NCBI GenBank assembly: GCA_030248215.1
Contig: JASANG010001881.1
Span: 62,001 to 126,000 of the forward strand
Reading direction: 5' to 3'
Length of the DNA: 64,000 bases
Origin: Enoplolaimus lenunculus
Lineage: Eukaryota; Nematoda; Enoplea; Enoplida; Thoracostomopsidae
Shown: positions 55,979 to 64,000 of the stretch, piece by piece
Numbering within the stretch: the first letter of the stretch is position 1
Layout: every line of letters begins with the position of its first letter
Notes under the pieces: model-generated
The model's input: only the letters and a program-made list of their open reading frames with translations
Told to the model about the DNA's origin: nothing
Database searches by the model: none
Program-made: the position numbers and the translations under genes

Positions 55979-58900
55979 TCAACTCAACGATTGATCTGTA
56001 TCAGCTGCGGCTAATCGTAAATAATACGACCAGTAGATAATATTAAACAGTACGAACGATGTTGGAAACACGTACGCCGACGCCAAATCGATATTTTCTG
56101 GAGTTAATAAATTTTTAAATTTTTTTAAATTTGAAAATTTTTTAAAAAATTTTAAATTTTTAAAATGAATAAATTTAATTTTTCTCAGTCGACAAATTGA
56201 ATTAATGTCGTCAAAACTGTTGTCGTAATCTGGAACTGATCGGGAGCGATACGAAACCAAATGGTATAAAACTAGTGAAATACGTGACAGGAGCCCAGAA
56301 GACGGTTGAATCTCGTGTCCTTTCGGTGACTCCAAAAACGGACCAGGACAAATCAAAGGGTCGGCAACTTCTAATGGTAAAATACGTCCCGTGTTCAAAG
56401 GTTGGGGTAGATCAGCCACTTTGATCTCGTCGAATTTGTCAGTCATCTCTGATGTAGGAACATTCTTTGGACTCGATACCAGGTCCAGTTGCGGCTCTAC
56501 ACTGTCATCCTCAGCGTCGTCTGAACATTCTGGCAAATCTGGTTTGTTCTCGCGAAAAGTTTCGATATTTTTTGCCAAATTCGATCTTTGATGTTTGCGC
56601 AATTTGCAATGCTGCCGACTTCTGTGACGAATTGTGCTATGGTATCGGGTACTATGATTAAATTCGGTAACTCGCTTCCAAACTTGGCTCAAACTTCCTT
56701 GATGTCGCCGATGCTTGGTTGAATCATTGCTTTTATCCTCAGCATCAGCGTGGGAAATTGCTGATTTCCCACGGTCGTTGTCATCAGCGTGAGAAACTTC
56801 AATTTTCTTATATCCGTCGTTAGCAACGCAGGAAATTGCGATTTGCTCACGGTCCTCCGTATCGTCTTGAGTCTGAGAGATATCACTTTTTCCACGATCT
56901 GGTGTATCATCGCCAACTTGAGAAACTTCGATTTTCTCACGGTCTTCTTTGTTGTCGTCATCGGCGTGGGAAATCGGAATAATCCCACGATCACCAGTCA
57001 TGCTTGACCGATACACAGACGTGTCGTAAAGTGGGACAATGGCGCGGTTTTGAAAGTTTATATCATACTGCCACATACGAGAAAACTTTTGTGACTTTAA
57101 ACGTTGAGACGAACGGATATGCCCTGGCGTAGACGGATCAGGCCAATGTCGAGTTAAATGCCCGATTATTGCTAATTCAACAACTGAACAAAATACAAAC
57201 GACATGCAACCGAGCATCCAAACGTCTTAAAAGAAGAATAAAAATTATTAGCTAAGTAATTAAATAAATTAGTTTTAAAGTTATTGATAATTAACATTTA
57301 GCAATAGTTCTTAATCACTAGTCAGTTATAGGTTTTTTAAACTTGATTATACCAAGCGTGCGTTATACTCTTAACAAAGTATGCAACTGGGCACATTCTG
57401 TGTAGAAAACAATGTATACTGCGCGCGTTGCATTTTTGGCGGACCCCCCTTACTAGGGGTGGAATCAAAATTTTCAGTAAACATAAATATGTTGCATTCC
57501 CATATGTTCATACATATTTCGTTTATATTCTTAAACGGTCGAAACAATATAATGTGCATTAAAGCTGAAATCGACCCCCATAAACAAGGGGGGTAAGGCG
57601 AAAACGCAACGCGTGCTGGTACATTTTGTACCATTCACCGCCCAGTTCGTAAGCTCGCTTTCGTTTAAGATCATCCACTCTTGATTATACTGAATCAGGT
57701 ATTAAGTTCACATTTGATAAAGATAAGGGAAGGCGGAGTTATACTGCAATAAATTTGAAACATAATTACACAGTTAGGCATAGTTTTAAGTAGAATTAAA
57801 TGCAATATATATGTATATACACTGTAAATTTCAGTGAGTTGATTTTAACTCAGAATGAGATGAATCACTCAGTCTGAGTTAGGACTATCAGAACTCAGAA
57901 TTGTGAGTTGATTCAATAAATTCTGAGCTAATTAAACAACTCAACAACAGTCAACTCAACTCAGAGCAAGAATCAAGTCAACTGAGAACGAGTTAATGTG
58001 TACTGATATTAACTCAGAAATTACCAACTCGCTAGCTGGATTGATTAATCAACTCATTGGAATTTACAGTGTACATTTAATGATTTGTGTATTAACTTAA
58101 TTAGTTTTTGTAATGACTAGAAAGCAGCTTATTTCTCCACTTTAGCACTGCAATAATTTTAAACCTTTTTAGTTAAAATTAGGAATAATTTTGATTGACC
58201 AGCTATTAATTAACGAAAAACGTTTCTGTTTTTTATTTTACTTCTTTGTAACATTGAATAATTACCAAATTAGATAGTGAGTATAATTTTACTTATTCAA
58301 AGGATAAACTGAATATTTAATTGCGTTCAATAATAACCCTTATATCTTCTCGAGTCCCCGAAAACACTTACCGTCTCTCAAGCCGACTTACCAATCGCTT
58401 TAATATAGCTGACTCTGGGTAAACTTCGAACAATGTTTCCAAACTGAAAACTCAACGCGAGCAGCGAGTTTACTCCGAGCATGGTACGAGCAGGGATGGC
58501 ACGAATACCCAAACAAAATGAAATCCATGATATGAAAATTGATAGATACGTTGGGACGTACGCTTGCAAAATGTACCATTCGTAGCGACGTTTGAAGGTA
58601 AATCGAAGTGTTAACTCATCCCATTGACCAGCAGGATAAGTCTGAAAATAGAACTTAATATAACTGGGGTAAAACCATTGATTATGCCGTAGTTACTGCA
58701 AAAAATGATGAGTCAAATTGACTTTCTCTGAGATAGGCTATTCCGGACTACACAAACTGAATCAAATTCGACTCCGCCACAGTCAAATTCGACTCAGCCG
58801 AGTCGCTCAGTGAGTCAAATTTGACAATGGCGGAGTCCAATATGACTCAGTTTGTGTAGTCACGAAAAGCATATTTCGAAGAGAGTCAATTTGACTCACC

Positions 58901-61900
58901 ATTTTTGCAGTGTAAAATCTATTATAAAAATACAGACTTGACAAATACTCTGTGAGTTTGCAGTAAAAAACTTCGGCCCATGTAAAAGATCAAATGCTGA
59001 ACGTTTTTCTATGGGATTGTAATGAAGTAAGCTTAAGCTTTAGAGTAATTTTTTTGTTTAGGCTTAGGTTTAGGTGTGAACGCGTTATTACGCTTAAGCT
59101 TAGACTTAGTCTTAGGAATATGTTTATGCTACTGTTACGACTTTATAATCAAGAAAAATGCGGTTAATTTACAAAGACTTTAGAACCGGATCTAAAACTT
59201 ATATGGGGCGGTGGCCAAAATTTTTTCAGAGAATGCCTCGCAAACCCCATCTGGCTTTGTTCCGGTTACGACGCACGATAAATATCATTTGCATGTTGAG
59301 TATTTCGTCCAATGTAAAGAACAGTGGCGGAATAGTATATGAGCATATTCCTAAGCCTAAGCCTAAACCTGAGCCTAAGTCTAAGCCAAACAAAAAAATT
59401 TAGTCTAAAACTTAAGATTACTCTATTGTAGTCCCACAGTAAAACGTTCCGCCCCTGATCTTTAAGGGCCAATATTCTCAGGCTGTCCTCGTCATAATTT
59501 GTACAAGGTTCACTTACTCGAATAGCAGATAAGTTTTCAAGTTTCATCAAATAATAATCCGTCAGCGCAAGAATTCGACGCTCTTTAGGCTGACCTTCTG
59601 CGTTATCTGTGATCACAGACCAATTGGTGAGAAGTTGCTGTAAAATTTACATTCAAAAATTCGAATTCATTTGAAACCAACTCTGACAAAAAAGTATATT
59701 TCAACAGTTGGTTTCGGCCCAAAATGTTTATCATTCAAATATTGATACACTGTAAATTCTAGTGAGTTGATTTTATCTCAGAATAAGTTGAATCCAGTTA
59801 GAAGCCTGAGCGCTGAATTAGGTTTCTCAGAACTCAGATTTATGAATCGATTGATCTCGTTGTTAGTTAATTTATCAGCTCAACCGGAATTAAATCAGCT
59901 CAGAATAAGTTAATAATTACTGTTATTAACTCAGAAATGACCAAAAATAACTAATTCTCTCTCTGAGTTGATTAATCAGTGTATCCAAACAGTGATCTAC
60001 TAGGGCCCGTAGCCAGAGAGGTGACAGGACGTGGAAGAATTTTGCGCTCCCCAAGAAATGTTTCAACCTTGCTTGTAAGTCATGCAAAAGCCCTGTATGT
60101 CCATCCTATAAATGTTTAGCGCCCTCTAGCAAGAAGATCTGGCTGCGGGACTGGATTTACTTCTAACGGCACACGCTTTACAGGTCTACAGCTTTTACTT
60201 CGTCTGAGGACTAATTTTAAGCCATGTTTCGAACTGTATTAGTAATTTTTGGTCATTTCTCAGTTAGTTGCAGAGCAATTCCGGGTGAGTTGATTAATTT
60301 ACTCAGAATGAAAGTTAAATCAATTCAGAATTCTGAGTTCTGAAAGACCTAATTCAGAACTCAGGCTTCTGAGTTCATTCAACTCATTCTGAGTTAAAAT
60401 CAACTCACAAGAATTTACAGTGTATATACATTTTTTGTTAATTACCGCGTATCAGGTATTATTTCGGATACACAGTTTGCACTCAGCTGCTCATAGTATA
60501 TTCTAGACAATCACAGGCCAACGCGCCATTAACAACACTATATCCTTAACAAAAACGACAAATTACACTTTAAATTTCAGTGAGTTGATTTTAACGCAGA
60601 ATGAGTTGAATCACTCAGTCGGAGTTAGGACTATCAGAACTCAGAATTTTGAATTGATTCAATTTATTCTGAGTTAATTAATCATTTCCTTTGGAGTCAG
60701 CTCAACTCAGAGTGAGAATCAACTCTACTCAGAGTGAGTTAATGTTTGCAGATATTAATTCAGAAATAACCATCTCGCTAGATAATTTGATCAATCAACT
60801 CATTAGAATTTACAGTGTAGGCATATTACTATTTCTGTTTGATCTACAAGATTCGAAACGTTAGTGCTTTACTTAGCCTTAAGCTTCTAATAAGCTTAGA
60901 ATCTCTGAAACTACACAGTTCTGAGAATCGATTTCTATCCGGAGCTGGAACCGGAGATAGACATCCGGTTATACCTTGCATCCGGTTGATAATGGTGTTG
61001 CTATTTTTTGTAGCTTCTTTTACCTGTAGCAAGTTTACAGGTGCTTGAGGATGCCATCGCATACGCACGTATTCAATGTTGTAATTGAAGCTTTCAAACA
61101 CCAGCCAGCAAACGTTTCGATCCAACGGAAACGGATACAAGTCCATTTGGCATGGCCCTCAAATCAAAGTTTGGTTCTTTTTATAGTTAACCTCAGCCAA
61201 TCAAAATATACATAGCAACCAAATCATTGCGATTTTCGTTGTTTCGCCATAAACGTAAGCATGGCGTCTATGAGGGCGGAGTTATTGGCTTTATAGATGT
61301 AAACAGATCTTACGGGAGGAGATTTAATAGAAATCATCAGTAATTTGGCCCATGTTACTTTTAGACGCGTCCAAGGTTTCTGGTGGGTCTATAAAAGAGT
61401 AGGTTTATATTCTTGATTGCATTTTTTGCTTTAGGCTTAGGCTTAAGTTTAGAAATACGCTTAATCTACTGGGCACACGTAAAGATCAGGGGCGGCACCT
61501 TTTTTGTGGGTCTGCAATAGTGTAAGATTAAGATTTAGACTAAATTTTTGTTTGGCTTAAACTTAGGCTTAGGCTTAGGAATATGCTCATTCTTACGTTT
61601 AGGCTTTAGGCTCAGGCTTAGTCTTAGACTTAAGAATATGATTATAATACTTTTCCGCCCCTGTTCTTTACATCGGCCGGTGTTTTCAAGCTTAACCCTT
61701 TCTCACATGAATATTTTCTATTTCCCCTGAGACCTACTTTTATGCTCGGATTCGAACTCCAGTGACTGGAGTGGGAGGCGTATACCATCACCACTCAGCT
61801 ATAGGAGCTTGACGCTCGAGCCCGAGGGGGCTCTCACGTCTTGTAGTGATTTAGTACTATGCATCCGGTGTTGCAATTGTTAAACACGGTGCGATATACA

Positions 61901-63885
61901 CTATTTAACGTATATACACTGCGCTGAGTTGCCTATAGGCAACTCAATGTGAGAAGGGGTTAAAACCGCTTTGAATCTGTAGGCTTGCGCCCCAAACTAC
62001 AGTATTTACCTGTAATATTCATTCGATAATTCATCCATATGGTTCCGTTATTATGAAGTAGGACCCAAATGTTAGGAAACGGAGACCGATGAATTGCGGC
62101 AGCTTTGCTGTTGATAAACGTTAAATTGGGCAGCCATATCTTAGTCATCATAGCTTTCGTCAGGGTCACATTGTTTTTACACGCGAACAAATCGTCAAAT
62201 TTAAGTCCAGGATCGTTCCATACTTCGGATACGTAAATTGTGACGAAAAAATCCTGAAAAAAATTTTCTCAATTCAAATTCAAAATTGACTCGGTTAATA
62301 TACATGTCGTGGGTCAAACTGGAAACATTTCAACTCAAGTTCAAAATTGACTCGGTTAATATACATGTCGTGGGTCAAACTGGAAACATTTCAACTCAAG
62401 TTCAAAATTGACTCGGTTAATATACATGTCGTACGCCAAAGTGCTATTTAAGGACAACTGCTAATTGGCCAAGGCCAATCCGTCACCGTCCGTCACTATA
62501 CGTTATCGTACGCGAGTTGTTTGCGTACGATACCACACGGTGACGGACGGCACCGGACGGATGCATGACGGCGCCGGACGGATGCATGACGGCGCCGGAC
62601 GGATGCAGGACGGCGCCGGACGGATGCATGACGGCACCGGACGGATGCATGACGGCGCCGGACGGATGCATGACGGCGCCGGACGGATGCATGACGGCGC
62701 CGGACGGATGCATGACGGCGCCGGACGGATGCATGACGGCGCCGGACGGATGCATGACGGCGCCGGACGGATGCATGACGGCGCCGGACGGATGCAGGAC
62801 GGCGCCGGACGGATGCATGACGGCGCCGGACGGATGCATGACGGCGCCGGACGGATGCAGGACGGCGCCGGACGGTACCATAGCATAGCGCAACCCTCAC
62901 TTTGACAGTAAAACCGCGTTTTTATATTTATATTTTTTAAATGAATAAAAACATAAATGACATCTCAAACCTGTGCTAATTTCGAACTGGCTGCAGTAAT
63001 AACTCTACATTATTTAGTTTAATTTAACCTATAAAACAAAAACTTCCTACGGGGGTTCAGCCAGAGTTGATAATATTTGCAACTGAGGTTTTTAGTGGAG
63101 AAAAATCAAAATTAGCAACTGCAGCTGGAAAATTGGCTATTTTTTGTACTCTTTGAATTAACCTAATCTGAAGCATTTTCTGGTATAAACCAGGCGTTTC
63201 AGCCCAAGGTCACAACACCGGATTCTAGCATGAAATACTAATACAAATTTTTGGTTTCGAAAATTGGCCCATATAAAACATCAGGGGCGGAACGTTCTTC
63301 TGTGGGACTGCAATAGATTAAGCTTAAGCTTTAGACTATTTTTCCTTGGCTTACGCTTAGGCTTAGGCTTAGGCTTAGGAATAAACTCATTCTTACGCTC
63401 AGGCTTAGGCTTAGGCTTAGGCTTAGGGTTAGGGCTAGAAATATGCTTATAATACTGCTCCGCCACTGTTTTTACATTGACCTAAAAATTAATGAAATGG
63501 CTGACCGCCTAGCCTTCTCTTGCTGCCCTCATCCCAGCACCAATTCAATCACCTGAGTTATATCAGATATGCTCGATATTTCTTGTACCCAAATTTCAAT
63601 TGAAACATTAACCGGTCCCCCGCCAGGGACTTTGTCACGATTATAGCGTTTCATAACACGAGACATGACGTCACTTTCGTCCAAACACAAATATTTGGTT
63701 GTATTACGGCCGACACTGGCTCGGAGGAAGTCCGGAACGGCCGTATCCGGCGGCAACGAATTTAAATCGATTTGCGAAAGCCGCAGCCCTGGTTTGACAT
63801 CGGCCAATAAGTTTTTGAGCAGGGTTCCGTTTAAAAATGTCATTATTTCGACTGAATGTAGAATTACTGCGCTTACAAGAGTCAT
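55979..63885 (-). CDS. Cys-loop ligand-gated anion-channel subunit, 6 exons
   Basis: Exons on the minus strand: 63885-63553, 62253-62010, 61157-61024, 59637-59518, 58641-58392, 57225-55979; 2328 nt, 775 aa, phases consistent. The ATG at 63885 was chosen because the frame is closed upstream and only non-ATG codons precede it. Extracellular part: [31 protein letters not shown], and a Cys-loop from C195 to C209 with exactly 13 residues between ([13 protein letters not shown]). M1 about 300-322 ([18 protein letters not shown]). IPAR before M2 marks an anion pore; M2 is [16 protein letters not shown]; then [16 protein letters not shown]3 about 362-386; an intracellular loop of about 355 residues; M4 about 743-763. 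The pore-to-M3 wording resembles the nematode ACC/LGC-46 acetylcholine-gated chloride-channel group. The ligand cannot be read from sequence: no vicinal Cys pair in loop C. The loop holds acidic ISHADD-type repeats. Introns carry A, B, C, D, E, G, H and I elements. Confidence 0.93.
57352..57690 (-). mobile_element. Family I element in receptor intron 5
   Basis: ATACTCTTAACAAAGTATGC and GCAACTGGGCACATTCTGTG at one end; CACCGCCCAGTTCGTAAGCT and ATCCACTCTTGATTATA at the other. Near reverse complement of 21085-21422, including TTGCATTCCCATATGTTCAT. Confidence 0.8.
57820..58071 (+). mobile_element. Family B element in receptor intron 5
   Basis: CACTGTAAATTTCAGTGAGT to CTCATTGGAATTTACAGTG with TA on both sides. 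A clean, complete copy. Confidence 0.9.
58695..58912 (+). mobile_element. Family C element in receptor intron 4
   Basis: ACTGCAAAAAATGATGAGTC to CTCACCATTTTTGCAGTG; four perfect TGAGTCA/TGACTCA words. Confidence 0.85.
58976..59144 (+). mobile_element. Family A element in receptor intron 4
   Basis: GGCCCATGTAAAAGATCAAA to TGCTACTGTTACGACTTTA, with AAGCTTAAGCTTTAGAGTAA inside; right TIR lost. Confidence 0.8.
59308..59470 (-). mobile_element. Family A element in receptor intron 4
   Basis: GTCCAATGTAAAGAACAGTG to GCCCCTGATCTTTAAGGGCC. Lies 47 bases past the exon 4 donor, so the exon's frame reads into it if unspliced. Confidence 0.85.
59748..60422 (+). mobile_element. Composite of B sequences with a nested H element
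   Basis: Opens with CACTGTAAATTCTAGTGAGT and closes with CACAAGAATTTACAGTG, but at 675 bp is more than twice a normal B. An H copy sits at 60002-60150, and B words on the two sides overlap in content, so two B copies joined through the H region are also possible. Confidence 0.7.
60002..60150 (-). mobile_element. Family H element nested in B sequence
   Basis: GGGCCCGTAGCCAGAGAGGT, then TTTCAACCTTGCTTGTAAGT, to GAAGATCTGGCTGCGGGA. Reversed relative to 16504-16672. Confidence 0.75.
60566..60817 (+). mobile_element. Family B element in receptor intron 3
   Basis: CACTTTAAATTTCAGTGAGT to CATTAGAATTTACAGTG; complete. Lies in the intron between exons 61157-61024 and 59637-59518. Confidence 0.85.
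61347..61465 (-). mobile_element. Family E element, truncated, joined to A
   Basis: GGCCCATGTTACTTTTAGAC, GGGTCTATAAAAGAGTAGGT and AGAAATACGCTTAATCTACT, then directly the left end of an A copy. The E terminal half is missing, as if A inserted into it or the two recombined in their shared core. Confidence 0.75.
61471..61678 (+). mobile_element. Family A element in receptor intron 2
   Basis: GGGCACACGTAAAGATCAGG to CCTGTTCTTTACATCGGCC; complete, with two TTAGGC arrays. Confidence 0.85.
61692..61963 (-). mobile_element. Family D element with tRNA-Gly-like cassette
   Basis: TTAACCCTTTCTCACATGAA to CAATGTGAGAAGGGGTTAA, with TTAA at each outer edge. The hairpin GAGTTGCCTATAGGCAACTC is perfect. 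The tRNA-like centre is reversed (GGATTCGAACTCCAGTGACT). It lies only 46 bases past the donor of receptor exon 2. Confidence 0.85.
62281..62433 (+). repeat. 61-bp tandem repeat, about 2.5 copies
   Basis: CAAAATTGACTCGGTTAATA starts at 62281, 62342 and 62403; the copies are almost identical, so the duplication is recent. Located in receptor intron 1. Confidence 0.9.
62471..62897 (+). mobile_element. Family G element with internal minisatellite
   Basis: Left part CGTCACCGTCCGTCACTATA and GCGTACGATACCACACGGTG, right end CATAGCATAGCGCAACCCT as in other G copies. Most of its length is the 21-bp array at 62553-62873. Confidence 0.8.
62553..62873 (+). repeat. 21-bp GC-rich minisatellite, about 15 units
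   Basis: Unit GACGGATGCATGACGGCGCC plus G, nearly identical throughout; four units have GCAGGA in place of GCATGA. Twenty-one is a multiple of 3, so several frames on both strands stay open (for example DGAGRMH repeats). These are artefacts of the array. Confidence 0.95.
63266..63482 (+). mobile_element. Family A element in receptor intron 1
   Basis: GGCCCATATAAAACATCAGG to CCACTGTTTTTACATTGACC, ending 71 bases before exon 1's donor. The second array includes TTAGGCTTAGGGTTAGGGC, where hexamers drift to TTAGGG. Confidence 0.9.
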
Positions 63886-64000
63886 AGTTTTTAGGATTTT
63901 TGCAGCAAACTGGCTGCGCAAACGCCTAATAAATGCAGTAAACAACTGCGTTTTCTGTCATAGTTTGTTACAAATGTGTGGGCATTCTAGCTTTATATAT

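Noticed and set aside
62465-62905. Long repetitive open frames (DGAGRMH, SGAVMHP and similar) on both strands
   Set aside because: Produced by a 21-bp array whose unit is a multiple of three; no gene structure.
63886-63945. N-terminal extension of the receptor frame to 63945
   Set aside because: The extension would need a TTG start; the first ATG is at 63885.
1-64000. CRISPR array, operon or bacterial origin
   Set aside because: Introns, GPI-anchored and Cys-loop proteins, MITEs and a LINE mark this as animal nuclear DNA; the tandem repeats lack the spacer structure of CRISPR.
1-64000. Retrovirus-like, LTR or Polinton-type element
   Set aside because: I saw no paired long terminal repeats, capsid, envelope or protease-like frame in the window; the only retroelement protein is the LINE RNase H fragment.

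Overview
This window reads as repeat-rich, AT-rich nuclear DNA from an invertebrate animal. Protein-coding exons are short, separated by GT-AG introns of about 0.3 to 3 kb, and about a third of the sequence can be assigned to short repeated elements. The species cannot be named from sequence alone. The Cys-loop receptor looks most like the anion-channel group best known from nematodes and other protostomes, and many dispersed elements carry a core of TTAGGC hexamers (the nematode telomere unit). The long introns and heavy repeat load are unlike Caenorhabditis, so phylum is left open.

Four host genes could be rebuilt exon by exon, each with exon phases that match at every junction: (1) CWF19L2, a spliceosome/lariat-debranching partner, 35162-40843 (+), 9 exons, 763 aa; (2) RIDA, reactive-imine deaminase, 43774-48587 (+), 6 exons, 136 aa, ending in a peroxisomal SKL tail; (3) a small GPI-anchored Ly6/uPAR-type protein, 51459-54141 (+), 3 exons, 131 aa; (4) a Cys-loop ligand-gated anion-channel subunit, 55979-63885 (-), 6 exons, 775 aa, with a very large intracellular loop. 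The genes appear functionally unrelated; nothing suggests an operon.

Positions 1-35161 hold no recognisable host gene. They hold many copies of at least a dozen short families, which continue into the introns of the four genes. I label them: A (ends GGCCCATGTAAAGA, core of TTAGGC hexamers), E (ends GGCCAATGTTACTTTTAG, similar core), B (ends CACTGTAAATTC, body of TGAGTT/AACTCA half-sites, TA target), C (ends CACTGCAAAAAATGG, body full of TGAGTCA, TA target), D (TTAA-flanked, with an internal tRNA-Gly-like cassette), F (tRNA-derived SINE-like), G (ends AGGGTTGCGCTATAC, very GC-rich), H (ends GGGCCCGTAGCCA), I (ends near CAAGAGT..GTGCAACTGGG), J (hAT-like, 8-bp target duplication), K (Harbinger-like, TAA/TTA target duplication), L, M and N (single or few copies). 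There is also one 5'-truncated LINE with an RNase H domain, several minisatellites, AT microsatellites and a 0.55-kb pyrimidine tract.

The most unusual material is the TTAA-flanked D family that carries a tRNA cassette between terminal inverted repeats, the TTAGGC-core A/E elements with internally amplified modules, the C elements that each deliver several perfect AP-1-type sites, and the nesting among families, which gives a relative order of activity. No protein-coding transposase was found for any short family here.
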